From the NCBI RefSeq assembly GCF_014925385.1, contig NZ_JACSDK010000003.1:310001-374000 (forward strand): a DNA stretch of 64,000 bases, in the 5' to 3' direction. The notes beneath the pieces were generated by a model that saw only the letters and a program-made list of their open reading frames with translations, did not search any database and had not been told where the DNA came from. Shown here one piece after another: positions 41,116 through 49,723 of the stretch. Numbering within the stretch: the first letter of the stretch is position 1; each line of letters starts with the position of its first letter. Origin of the DNA: Pelagibius marinus. Its GTDB lineage: Bacteria; Pseudomonadota; Alphaproteobacteria; Kiloniellales; Kiloniellaceae. The translations under genes and the position numbers were made by a program.

Positions 41116-44043
41116 TTATTCGGCATCCTTCGCAAAGATGAACTCGAGCTTGCCGCTGACGGTCCCCATCGGCACCTGGGCCCGCCCGAAGACCTGCTTG
41201 GAGAGTTTCGGCACCTCTTCGCTGAGGTAGCTGTTCAACTCGCCGATATCGACCAGCTCGTTGCCGTTGCCGAAGCGCTTGTCCGACTCCGCGACGGCCT
41301 TCAGCAGCACCCAGGTGAAGAGGCCGTGCCCTTGGTAGCCCTCCAGAGCTTCCTGGCGGGCGCTGGAGGCGGCGAGCACCGCGCGGCCGGACTGGCGCAT
41401 CAGCCGGTCGATGGCGAACTTGGTCTTTGCGCCGCGCGTCTGCGCCAGGGCCAGCTGGCTGGTGCCCACCGGCGAGAAGGCGCCCGATTCGCAGGTGTCG
41501 AGGATGATCAGGCTCTTGGTGGTGTTGATGCCGGCGAGGAACTCGATGATCTGTTCCTCGGCGATGCTCGCCTCGCGCAGCGCGTCGCTGTTCGTGAAGC
41601 GCGCTTCCTGCGGCACGAAATGGTAGCGGCCGTCGGTTGCAAATCCGTGCCCCGCTATATAAAGCACGAAGACATCGCTCGGCTGCACCTCGCGTGCGAG
41701 CGTCTCGAAGGTCTCCTTGATCTTCGCCTTGGTCGCGTCTTCATCCAGCAGGGGAACGACCTTGATCTGCTGGTAGAGCCCGCGGCCTTGGGATTCCAGC
41801 ATCTTTCCGACGCGCTCCGCATCGTCGCGCGCCCACATGAGGCCGAGCGAACTGTCGAAATAGTCGTCGATGCCGATGACCAGGGCATAGAGCTTCGGGG
41901 GGCGGTAGCGCGGATCGTCGATGCAGACTGTCTGGGTGACGCTGGGTGAACGCAACGCCCCGTCGGCCGTTTCGGCATAGACCTCGATGCGGTTGCATAC
42001 CTCTCCCGGCAGTGTTGGATCCAGCGTAAGAGGCTGGGTCAGCACCACGCTGCGGCGGTCGCGGCGGGCGGCCCGGGCGCCCGGCCTGGCGATGCGCACG
42101 CCGTTGACGATGTAGACCAGCTCCAGGTCTTGCTGATCCGGCCCCTCGATCCGGATTTCGCTCTCGAAGTCGATGCGGTTGTGATCGACGTGTTCGGGGC
42201 CGACCAGGGTGATTCTCGGCGCCTGCCGCTTCCGGAGCAGGTCGTCGACGGGGCCGAGCGCGGCGACCGCCGCAGCGATCACTTCCTCGTCTCCGGCGAG
42301 GCGCGCGGCGATCAGGTCCGGCCGGAAATAGTGCTCCGCCAGTTGCTCGACCGCGACCACTTCGGGCAGGCGGTCGGCGCCGCGGTTGATGATGTACTGC
42401 AGCAGGCTCGACCCGTTGGCGGAGGCCGTGAAGAAGCCCTCGGGCATCCAGGCGACCCAGCGTCCGTCGGGGTGGACGAAGGCGCGCAGCAGCTCGCGGC
42501 CGTCTTCCACCGTGAACCATCGCAGGGTGCCGTCGCCCATGCCGACGACGGCGACCTGCCGGGCCTGCGCGACCGTGACGGCCCAGGTTACCGTGTCCTG
42601 CTTGGTCCCCCAGATCTGCCGGCCCGTGGCGTCGAAGGCGCGCAGCGAGTAGTCGGTGCCGAGCAGGAAGCGTTGCTGGCCGGGGACGATGGCAATCGAG
42701 CGCGCGGTTTCGAAGGGCTCCAGGTCCAGCAGGCGGTCGTTCAGCGTCGGCTCGGTGGTGTTGATCCAGTTTTCGATGTCCATTCCGGTCTCGAGGGCCG
42801 GTGCCAGTTTGTGCCAGGGCAGCGCTTCGGGGCTAAATTCTCCGGCGGAGAGGTCGAGCACCGCACGGTCCTCGCCCCAGGTCAGGAAACCGAACTCGAC
42901 GACGTCGCCGGTCGCGGAGACGCGCAGGCTGCGTCCGTCGGTTTCCCGCTGGCCTCTGAAGTCGGCTTTCTCTCCGCGGACCGCCCAGTCGACCTGTCCC
43001 GCCGGGTCGAGACGCGCCACGAGAGAATCGTGGGCCGAGACCAGCAGGTCACCACCCTTCAAGAAGGTGAGATCGACCACGGTATCGGTGGCGCCCGCAT
43101 CGACGACCTGCATCGGCCCTCGGCCGGCGTCGTCCCAGCATATTACCGGGTTCTCGTCGCCGGTCAGCGATCGCCCGGCGGCGCAGAGCCGCGACCCGTC
43201 CTGGGACCAGACGGCCTTGAACAGGCTCGACGTTTCCACCTGCAGAGTGTCGGTGAAGGCCAGGTGGCTGAGGTCCGCTGCCGAGAGGATTTCAACGACC
43301 GGCACATCGTCGTAACCGACGGCGATCTCTTCGCCGTCGGGGGAGAAGCGGGCTGTGAAGGGATAGCGGCCGGAATCGCCCTGCTTCCGCAGGACCAGGT
43401 TCAACGCCGCGTCGTAGAGGCGGAGGTCGCCGTCGTCGGAGGTCGCGATCAGGCGGCCGTCCTTGGCGATGTCGATGGAATAGGAACTGTCGCCATAGTC
43501 GCTGTCCCGCCGGATCTCCGTCCAGCCGGACGTTTCGTAAAGGCGAACTCCGTGCGCGCCCCAGAGCGACGCCGCCAGGCGGCTGCCGTCCGCCGAGATC
43601 GTCAGGTCGATGGCCATGTCCGGCAGGTCTTCGATCACATGGATCTGCGTGCCGCTCGCGCGGTCCAGGATGTAAATCCGGTGATCGTCACCGAGGGTGC
43701 CCGTCAAGCCGCCCGCGGCGATCCATTGACCGTCCGGTGAAATCGCCACGGAAAAAATCTGGCCGAGCTTTCTCGGGCCAAGCGGCACGCGCAGGGTTGA
43801 GATCAGCTGCCCTGTTGCCGCTTCCCAGATCCTGATGGATTTGTCGTCCGATCCCGTGACGATCCAGCGTTCCGCCTGGTCGGTGGACATGCTCCGGATC
43901 GGTGCCCCATGCGCGCCGATTTCCACCACCGCGACCGGGTTCTCCGGGAACTGCGGCTCCGCCTGGCTCGCGGGAGCGGCCAGCAGGGCAATCAGAAAAA
44001 GGATAAGGTTCTTAACGTCCGAGTGGAGCATCGCGGATAGCAT
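41116..44043 (-). CDS. Exported WD40-caspase (peptidase C14) protein
   Basis: About 975 residues. N-terminal signal peptide (VKNLILFLIALLAAPASQA), then an irregular WD40/YVTN beta-propeller region (about 30-500, for example IVTGSDDKSIRIWEAATG). A linking beta domain leads to a C-terminal caspase fold: LYALVIGIDDYF, catalytic His799 in YIAGHGF and catalytic Cys851 in ILDTCESGAF. Both catalytic residues are intact. Export is unusual for caspase homologs tied to cytoplasmic immunity. The ATG at 44043 has GGAGG just upstream; ATGs at 44061 and 44031 are alternatives. Operon with the TPR protein. Confidence 0.85.
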   Translation of the reverse strand: MLSAMLHSDVKNLILFLIALLAAPASQAEPQFPENPVAVVEIGAHGAPIRSMSTDQAERWIVTGSDDKSIRIWEAATGQLISTLRVPLGPRKLGQIFSVAISPDGQWIAAGGLTGTLGDDHRIYILDRASGTQIHVIEDLPDMAIDLTISADGSRLAASLWGAHGVRLYETSGWTEIRRDSDYGDSSYSIDIAKDGRLIATSDDGDLRLYDAALNLVLRKQGDSGRYPFTARFSPDGEEIAVGYDDVPVVEILSAADLSHLAFTDTLQVETSSLFKAVWSQDGSRLCAAGRSLTGDENPVICWDDAGRGPMQVVDAGATDTVVDLTFLKGGDLLVSAHDSLVARLDPAGQVDWAVRGEKADFRGQRETDGRSLRVSATGDVVEFGFLTWGEDRAVLDLSAGEFSPEALPWHKLAPALETGMDIENWINTTEPTLNDRLLDLEPFETARSIAIVPGQQRFLLGTDYSLRAFDATGRQIWGTKQDTVTWAVTVAQARQVAVVGMGDGTLRWFTVEDGRELLRAFVHPDGRWVAWMPEGFFTASANGSSLLQYIINRGADRLPEVVAVEQLAEHYFRPDLIAARLAGDEEVIAAAVAALGPVDDLLRKRQAPRITLVGPEHVDHNRIDFESEIRIEGPDQQDLELVYIVNGVRIARPGARAARRDRRSVVLTQPLTLDPTLPGEVCNRIEVYAETADGALRSPSVTQTVCIDDPRYRPPKLYALVIGIDDYFDSSLGLMWARDDAERVGKMLESQGRGLYQQIKVVPLLDEDATKAKIKETFETLAREVQPSDVFVLYIAGHGFATDGRYHFVPQEARFTNSDALREASIAEEQIIEFLAGINTTKSLIILDTCESGAFSPVGTSQLALAQTRGAKTKFAIDRLMRQSGRAVLAASSARQEALEGYQGHGLFTWVLLKAVAESDKRFGNGNELVDIGELNSYLSEEVPKLSKQVFGRAQVPMGTVSGKLEFIFAKDAE

Positions 44044-44327
44044 CTCGCCTCCATGCCGCAATGGACGATCCGCGATGATATCACAGATTTGCGGGCCTAC
44101 TCTAATTTGTGCGCTGCGCAGATTTGCCGTTGGGACTCAGGCGGACCATGCCGGCCGCCGGCTGCAGGTTCTTCGTGCTGATTTCTGTTGTTTCCTCTCC
44201 ATTGCAGGAGGGACCGGTCGCAGCCTTTCCGCCCGCCGGCCAGCTATCCGTGCATAAAAGAATCCTGTTCGCCGATCGCGCGGAAGAATACTGCACTGCA
44301 CAAATTTTTCTTGAAATGCCATCGTGG

Positions 44328-44342
44328 TTAAAGAATTCTTAA
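44328..44342. promoter_or_regulatory. CtrA binding site
   Basis: TTAA-N7-TTAA, here TTAAAGAATTCTTAAC, is a perfect match to the full alphaproteobacterial CtrA consensus. It lies 70 bases before the start of the HExxH protein gene, so that gene is probably cell-cycle or CtrA controlled. Confidence 0.7.
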
Positions 44343-44345
44343 CTG

Positions 44346-44363
44346 TGCACTGCAAAAAGTGCA
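44346..44363. promoter_or_regulatory. Inverted repeat beside the CtrA box
   Basis: TGCACT (44346-44351) and AGTGCA (44358-44363) form an inverted repeat three bases after the CtrA box. It may be a second operator or a 5' leader hairpin. Confidence 0.4.
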
Positions 44364-44412
44364 GCGTTTAGGGAGGTGCGCTCAACGAAACCCGCAAGAG
44401 GGAAGTTTCGAG

Positions 44413-45054
44413 ATGCAGCACCCAAAGCTGGGCCTTTTGTTGTTCGGTTTGTTTTTCCTGGCGGGCGCCGTCTGCGCGCCCTCTGCCGCGCCGCACGCCG
44501 CGCCGGCATCCCAACACCAACCGCCACAAACACCCCACGGCCGGGCCGGTGTCACCACGGCCGCTTTGCCTCTTTCCCGCTTCTCCCCTCCCTCGCAGCG
44601 GCCCGCCGCTTTACCGCTGTCCGGTGTTGCCATGGCCGACCTTCAGTCCGTCATCGTGAACTGGCTGGCGGCCAGGTTCGGCCTGCCGGCAATCCATGAC
44701 CATCCCCGGGTCGAGCTGTTGCCCGCCGAGCAGATTTCGGAACTTCGCTATGGCAACAGCGGCCTCATGAGCCACCGCGACGTGGTGGCGGTCTATGACG
44801 ACTCCTCAAAGACGATCTACCTGAACCTGGCCTGGACCGGCCGGAGCGTCGCGGACCTCTCTGTCCTGGTTCACGAGATGGTGCACCACCTGCAGAACGT
44901 GGGGAGAGCCAGATTCGCCTGCCCGGCGGCGCGCGAAGAGCTTGCCTACCACGCCCAGGCGCAATGGCTCGCCTCTTTCGGTGCGGACCTGTTTCAGGAG
45001 TTCGAGCTGGATCCCATCACTCTGAAGCTGACCACGGCCTGCCTGCCGTACTAG
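44413..45054 (+). CDS. Secreted HExxH protein
   Basis: 213 residues. Signal peptide (LGLLLFGLFFLAGAVCA) followed by a proline/alanine-rich linker to about residue 70, then a globular domain with LVHEMVHHLQ. The HEMVH motif is a zinc-metallopeptidase signature, and a downstream Glu (EELAYHAQAQWLA) could be the third ligand. Two conserved cysteines remain. It may be a periplasmic peptidase or wall-associated protein; the family is not firmly known. GGGAAG precedes the ATG at 44413, and a CtrA box lies upstream. Confidence 0.75.
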   Translation: MQHPKLGLLLFGLFFLAGAVCAPSAAPHAAPASQHQPPQTPHGRAGVTTAALPLSRFSPPSQRPAALPLSGVAMADLQSVIVNWLAARFGLPAIHDHPRVELLPAEQISELRYGNSGLMSHRDVVAVYDDSSKTIYLNLAWTGRSVADLSVLVHEMVHHLQNVGRARFACPAAREELAYHAQAQWLASFGADLFQEFELDPITLKLTTACLPY

Positions 45055-45069
45055 GCCAGCAACGCTCCT

Positions 45070-45635
45070 TCAGCCCGGCGCGTCGATGTCCTTCACGATT
45101 CTGAAGCCGATATGGTTGGAGCCGAGTTCCTGCTCGCTGGGCAGGCGCCCGCCGGCCCAGGCGGCGTAGGCCGCCGCGTCCTCCGGCGAGACCTGCACCA
45201 CCGGGTGGGTTTCCTTGCCCTCGATGCTGCTGCCCGGCCCCGTCGGGTGGCGCCAGTCGGCGCCGGGCACGTAGGACCACCACTGCATGATGTCGGCGCG
45301 GCCGCGGACCTTCCCGGGCACGGCGAAAACCATGGTGCCGGGCAGCAGCAGGTCCTTGGGACAGTTGGGATAGGCGACCGGGTGGGGCCGCGCTCGGCGA
45401 GGGTGACGCAGCCGGTGGCCGCGACGAAGGCGGCACTGGTGATCTCGGTATGCGAGATGAGGAAGGGGCTGACCGTCACGCGGCGCAGCGGGCCCTCCTC
45501 GCGGTAGAATTCCTGTGAGCCCATGGTGAAGGTGCCGCCCTCGAGGCGCACAAAGTCGGCGGCTGTGACCGTTGTCGAGAACGCAACGCCAAAAGCCGCA
45601 CCCCAAGCGGCGAGATGACGGATCATTCCGGCCAT
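45070..45635 (-). pseudogene. Formylglycine-generating-enzyme-like pseudogene
   Basis: Starts at 45635 with a signal peptide and the SUMF1/FGE N-terminus FVRLEGGTFTMGS, then EEGPLRRVTVSPFLISHTEI. A one-base loss in the G run at 45384-45387 (C run on the coding strand) shifts the frame after LAERGP. The next frame resumes with HPVAYPNCPKDLLLPGTM, WWSYVPGADWRHPTGPGSS, HPVVQVSPEDAAAYAAWAGG and RLPSEQE. It then jumps directly to NHIGFRIVKD, the usual C-terminal end. The central catalytic region, with its cysteines, is deleted. Gene is dead. Confidence 0.88.
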
Positions 45636-45849
45636 ACGATTTTCCAGTCCTTGGCCATATCGATAACGGTCCAGCCCTTGGCCGCGGCCTCGTCCAGGCC
45701 CTCATCGAGCTTGCCGATGTGGCTTTCGCGATCGTAGGCGAACTCGCGCTTGTTTTCGGTGTAGTGCACGAAGAGGGCGAAGCGCGGGCCGTCCGCTGCC
45801 GTCGCCTGCTACGCCATGGCGAGGTCGCGGTCGGAGTTGCCGCTTGAAG
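45623..45849 (-). pseudogene. HAD hydrolase remnant
   Basis: Only the C-terminal part remains: SGNSDRDLAMA (HAD motif IV), an in-frame TAG at 45809-45811 where homologs have Gln, then GPRFALFVHYTENKREFAYD, SHIGKLDEGLDEAAAKGWTV and VIDMAKDWKIVW. It ends by overlapping the FGE-like start. The HAD-plus-FGE pair usually accompanies an arylsulfatase; no sulfatase gene remains. Confidence 0.8.
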
Positions 45850-45996
45850 TGAGGCAACTTCGGAGCGAAAAATACTATTGCGACCGGCGGAAAAGTTGTT
45901 TGTTCTGCAAAGGCTTTCGGGAACTACGACATTTCAGGGAAAGAGGATATGCGCGGGGCTCCGGCGGGTGAGGGCGGGGCCATCGCCGCCTTGGCC

Positions 45997-46014
45997 TGTG
46001 TAGATTCCTACACA
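45997..46014. promoter_or_regulatory. Candidate upstream activator site
   Basis: TGTGTAG (45997-46003) and CTACACA (46008-46014) form a perfect 7-base inverted repeat with a 4-base spacer, about 120 bases upstream of the -24 element. That distance is right for a bacterial enhancer such as a DctD site. Confidence 0.5.
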
Positions 46015-46134
46015 TCGCCGGCCGCCGGTGGGTGGCCGGCCACACACCGACGCCGGCCACGGACGTTGATCTTCCGGCGCCCGGGTCTAGATCAAACAAC
46101 AACTTAGTGCGGTTCGGCCGGCGTGCCGGAAAAC

Positions 46135-46150
46135 TGGCACGCCCATTGCT
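46135..46150 (+). promoter_or_regulatory. Sigma54 (-24/-12) promoter of dctPQM
   Basis: TGGCACG-CCCA-TTGCT matches the RpoN consensus TGGCACG-N4-TTGCW at every fixed position. It lies 77 bases before the dctP start, and the window encodes the matching activator pair DctB/DctD. Confidence 0.93.
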
Positions 46151-46226
46151 CATGAAAAGTCAGCGTTCCGGCGCGGGGGCAAGCGGTCCCGGCGTCGCGG
46201 GCGAAAGAATAACGGGAGGAATTCCA

Positions 46227-47237
46227 GTGAAGACTCATCTGATTGCCACGGCGGCCGCCGTGGCGCTAGCCACGACCCTGTCCGCGACCTCGGCTTTCGC
46301 GTCCTGCGAAGACGGCGAGATCGTCATCAAGTTCAGCCACGTCACCAACACCGACAAGCATCCCAAGGGCATCGCCGCCAGCCTGCTGGCCAAGCGCGTC
46401 AACGAGGAGATGAACGGCAAGGCCTGCATGGAGGTCTTCCCCAACTCCCAGCTCTACAACGATGACCAGGTGCTGGAGGCCATGCTGGCCGGCGACGTGC
46501 AGCTCGCCGCGCCCTCGCTGTCGAAGTTCGAGAAGTTCACCAAGAAGTTCCGCCTCTTCGATCTGCCATTCCTCTTCGACGACATCAACGCGGTCGACCG
46601 CTTCCAGACCTCGGCGGACGGCGAGAAGCTGAAGGGCTCCATGAAGCGCCGCGGCCTGCAGGGCCTGGCCTTCTGGCACAACGGCATGAAGCAGATCTCG
46701 GCCAACAAGCCGCTGATCGAGCCGAGCGACGCCGCCGGGCTGAAGTTCCGCGTCCAGCCCTCCGACGTGCTGGTCGCCCAGATGGAGGCCCTGAAGGCCA
46801 ATCCGCAGAAGATGGCCTTCTCCGAGGTCTACGGCGCCCTGCAGACCGGCGTTGTCGACGGTCAGGAGAACACCTGGTCCAACGTCTACGGGCAGAAGTT
46901 CTTCGAGGTCCAGGACGGCGTCACCGAGTCCAACCACGGCGTCATCGACTACCTGGTCGTGACCTCCACCGAGTGGTGGGACGGCCTGCCGGATGACGTG
47001 CGAGGCCAGCTGAAAACCATCCTCGACGAGGTGACCGAGACCCGCAACGCCGAGTCCACGGCGGTCAACGAGGAGGCCAAGAAGGCCGTCATCGCCGCCG
47101 GCGGCAAGGTGCGAAGCCTGACCGCCGAGCAGCGCGCCCTGTGGGTCGCCGCCATGAAGCCGGTCTGGGACAAGTTCGCGGACGACATCGGCGAGGACCT
47201 GATCGCCGCCGCGCAGGCTGCCAACGCGACCAACTGA
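46227..47237 (+). CDS. dctP: TRAP transporter solute-binding protein DctP
   Basis: 336 residues, GTG start with GGGAGGA upstream. Signal peptide (LIATAAAVALATTLSATSAFA) and a DctP-fold binding protein: IKFSHVTNTDKHPKG, then DVQLAAPSLSKF. The ligand-carboxylate arginine is in GLKFRVQPSD, and PQKMAFSEVYGALQTGVVDGQENTW is the typical family signature. Binds a C4-dicarboxylate or similar acid in the periplasm and delivers it to DctQM. First gene of the sigma54-controlled operon. Confidence 0.94.
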   Translation: MKTHLIATAAAVALATTLSATSAFASCEDGEIVIKFSHVTNTDKHPKGIAASLLAKRVNEEMNGKACMEVFPNSQLYNDDQVLEAMLAGDVQLAAPSLSKFEKFTKKFRLFDLPFLFDDINAVDRFQTSADGEKLKGSMKRRGLQGLAFWHNGMKQISANKPLIEPSDAAGLKFRVQPSDVLVAQMEALKANPQKMAFSEVYGALQTGVVDGQENTWSNVYGQKFFEVQDGVTESNHGVIDYLVVTSTEWWDGLPDDVRGQLKTILDEVTETRNAESTAVNEEAKKAVIAAGGKVRSLTAEQRALWVAAMKPVWDKFADDIGEDLIAAAQAANATN

Positions 47238-47370
47238 CGGGCTTCGCCTGTCGGCGACTTCGTGATCTACTGGCGCGGTCCGGAGTTTCCGGGCCGCGCC
47301 GGACGATCGCGCGCCGGACCCGAATAGAAGACAGCCCGGCCAACAAGGGCTTCGCTAAGGGGGGAATGAC

Positions 47371-48024
47371 ATGCACGACCAGCCGAAGACCCGGCTCGGG
47401 CGCGTGGTCAACGACTTAGAGGAGACGCTGATCGCGGTGCTCCTCGGCCTCATGACGCTGGTCACTTTCGCCAACGTCGTCGCGCGCTACGTTTTCAACA
47501 GCAATATCCTCTGGGCGCTGGAGACGACGGTCTTCCTCTTCGCCTGGCTGGTTCTCATCGGCGCCTCCTACTGCGTGAAGACCCGCGCGCATCTGGGCGT
47601 CGACGTGGTGCTGCACATGGTCGGCCCCGGTGCCCGCCGGGTGCTGGCGCTGCTCGCGGTGACGGCCTCCCTCGCGTTCTCGCTGCTGCTGCTGATCGGC
47701 GCCTGGAACTACTGGGCGCCCTTCGCGGCCCTGCCGGAGCTCGACGGTTCCTTCAGGGATCAGGCCTGGTACGAAGTCAACGACATCCCCATGCTGGACT
47801 TCCTGCGCTTCATCGAGGGGCCGATGAACGCCGGCGAAGCCTATGAAAAGCTGCCACGCTTCATTCCCTACGCGGCGCTGCCCTTCGGTATGGCGCTACT
47901 GACCTTCCGCTTTCTGCAGGTCGCCTGGCGGGTCGTGACCGGCCAGCAGGACGTCATCATCGCCAGTCACGAGGCGGAAGACCTGGTTGAAGAAGCCGCC
48001 GCCCAGGCGAAGAAGGAGGACTGA
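47371..48024 (+). CDS. dctQ: TRAP transporter small permease DctQ
   Basis: 217 residues with four TM helices (about 20-40, 48-66, 90-112, 165-185). The family signature is FANVVARYVFNSNILWALE at the first helix. An insertion of about 40 residues between TM3 and TM4 (ALPELDGSFRDQAWYEVND and on) makes it longer than the usual 160-180 aa, as in the DctQ of larger C4-dicarboxylate systems. Forms the membrane complex with DctM; 3-base gap to it. Confidence 0.92.
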   Translation: MHDQPKTRLGRVVNDLEETLIAVLLGLMTLVTFANVVARYVFNSNILWALETTVFLFAWLVLIGASYCVKTRAHLGVDVVLHMVGPGARRVLALLAVTASLAFSLLLLIGAWNYWAPFAALPELDGSFRDQAWYEVNDIPMLDFLRFIEGPMNAGEAYEKLPRFIPYAALPFGMALLTFRFLQVAWRVVTGQQDVIIASHEAEDLVEEAAAQAKKED

Positions 48025-48027
48025 GCC

Positions 48028-49401
48028 ATGGATGTGCTCTTCCTCTTTGCCATGGTGATCGGCCTGCTGCTGATCGGCGTGCCCATCGCCATTTCGCTGG
48101 GTCTCAGTTCGATCATCTTTCTGCTGGTCTATTCCGATTCCTCGTTGGGCTCCATCGCCCAAACCTTCTTCAATGCCTTTGCCGGGCACTTCACGCTGCT
48201 GGCCATTCCCTTCTTCATCCTGGCCTCGGTCTTCATGTCGACCGGCGGCGTGGCGCGGCGCATCATCCGTTTTTCCATCGCTTGCGTCGGCCACGTGCAG
48301 GGCGGGCTGGCCATCGCCGGCGTCTTCGCCTGCATGATGTTCGCCGCGCTCTCCGGCTCCTCGCCGGCCACGGTGGTCGCCATCGGCACCATCGTCATCG
48401 CCGGCATGCGCCAGGTCGGCTACTCCAAGGACTTCGCCGCGGGCGTGATCTGCAACGCCGGCACGCTGGGCATCCTGATTCCGCCCTCCATCGTCATGGT
48501 GGTCTACGCTTCCGCCGTGGACGTCTCGGTCGGCCGCATGTTCCTGGCCGGCATCATCCCCGGGCTCCTGGCCGGCGTCATGCTGATGATCGGCATCTAT
48601 GTCGCCGCCAAGATCCGTAACCTGCCCTCGGAGGACTGGGCCGGCTGGGGCGAGATTTTCGCCGCCGCGCGGGATTCCTCCTGGGGCCTCTTCCTCATCG
48701 TCATCATCCTGGGCGGCATCTACGGCGGCATCTTCACGCCCACGGAGGCCGCCGCGGTGGCCGCCGTCTATGCCTTCGTGATCGCCAACTTCGTCTATAA
48801 GGACATGGGGCCGCTGAAGGGGGAGGGCGAGCATCGCCATTCCTTCCTGTCCCGGCCGCAAAGCCTCATCACGGTGTTCTTCCACCCGGACACCAAGCAT
48901 GCCCTCTTCGAGGCCGGCAAGATCACCATCATGCTGCTCTTCATCATCGCCAACGCGCTGATCCTCAAGCACGTGCTGACCGACGAGCAGATCCCCCAGG
49001 CCATCGCCGGGGCGATGCTGGAGGCCGGCTTCGGGCCGGTCATGTTCCTGGTCATCGTCAACGTGATCCTGCTGATCGGGGGCCAGTTCATGGAGCCCTC
49101 GGGCCTGATCGTCATCGTCGCGCCGCTGGTCTTTCCCATTGCCATCGAGCTGGGGATCGATCCGATCCACCTGGGTATCATCATGGTGGTGAACATGGAG
49201 ATCGGCATGATTACGCCGCCGGTGGGCCTCAACCTCTTCGTCACCTCGGGTGTGGCGGGAATGCCGGTCCTGGACGTGGTGAAGGCGGCGCTGCCCTGGC
49301 TGGGAATCCTCTTCGTCTTCCTGATCATCATCACCTACGTGCCCTGGATCTCCACCGTGGTGCCGACGGCGCTGATGGGCCCGGAGGTGATCGTCAACTA
49401 G
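48028..49401 (+). CDS. dctM: TRAP transporter large permease DctM
   Basis: 457 residues, about 12 hydrophobic segments. Signature features: GVPIAISLGLSS at the N-terminus, LLAIPFFILASVFMSTGGVA, FAALSGSSPATVVAIG, GTLGILIPPSIVMVVYA and the C-terminal GMITPPVGLNLFVTSGVAG. Catalyses sodium-driven import of the acid handed over by DctP. Last gene of the operon. Confidence 0.95.
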   Translation: MDVLFLFAMVIGLLLIGVPIAISLGLSSIIFLLVYSDSSLGSIAQTFFNAFAGHFTLLAIPFFILASVFMSTGGVARRIIRFSIACVGHVQGGLAIAGVFACMMFAALSGSSPATVVAIGTIVIAGMRQVGYSKDFAAGVICNAGTLGILIPPSIVMVVYASAVDVSVGRMFLAGIIPGLLAGVMLMIGIYVAAKIRNLPSEDWAGWGEIFAAARDSSWGLFLIVIILGGIYGGIFTPTEAAAVAAVYAFVIANFVYKDMGPLKGEGEHRHSFLSRPQSLITVFFHPDTKHALFEAGKITIMLLFIIANALILKHVLTDEQIPQAIAGAMLEAGFGPVMFLVIVNVILLIGGQFMEPSGLIVIVAPLVFPIAIELGIDPIHLGIIMVVNMEIGMITPPVGLNLFVTSGVAGMPVLDVVKAALPWLGILFVFLIIITYVPWISTVVPTALMGPEVIVN

Positions 49402-49627
49402 GCGGCGGGTGTCCGGGCCTGGTCCGCTTGCGGCTGCGCCAGAACATGAACCAGCCGACCGGGCCGAGCAGCAGGACCAGCACGATCCAGCCGACGCGCG
49501 GGCCCAGCGGGCAGCCGCTGCCCGGCGGCGGCCGCCAGCTGCCGCCGCGCCGCGACAGCACCACGTGGGCCAGGGGCAGCAGGTAGCCGAAGATGACGAT
49601 CAGCCAGGCCGTGAGTTTCGGGTCCAT
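49394..49627 (-). CDS. Small PLDc_N-like membrane protein
   Basis: 77 residues with two TM helices (LTAWLIVIFGYLLPLAHVVL and WIVLVLLLGPVGWFMFW) and a basic C-terminus. The GPVGWFMFWRSRKR end resembles the phospholipase-D N-terminal-like small membrane family. Convergent with dctM, overlapping its stop by 8 bases. Function unknown. Confidence 0.55.
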   Translation of the reverse strand: MDPKLTAWLIVIFGYLLPLAHVVLSRRGGSWRPPPGSGCPLGPRVGWIVLVLLLGPVGWFMFWRSRKRTRPGHPPPS

Positions 49628-49723
49628 GGCTGCTATTGTGGCCCATAGCGGCGGCGGCCTCCAGCCGCTTGCTGACCCCAGACTTGTAGATTTTCCGGCG
49701 GTTCCCACGCGCTTCCGACACCC

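Larger units (their letters stand above)
44044..44412. other. Divergent regulatory region with CtrA box
   Basis: About 370 bases between the caspase gene and the HExxH gene. It contains the CtrA-type site at 44328-44342 and the inverted repeat at 44346-44363. Small ORFs around 44100-44340 have no ribosome site or family and are not called. Confidence 0.5.
45850..46226. other. Regulatory region upstream of dctP
   Basis: About 375 bases holding an upstream inverted repeat (45997-46014) and a sigma54 promoter (46135-46150). No protein gene is supported. Confidence 0.6.
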
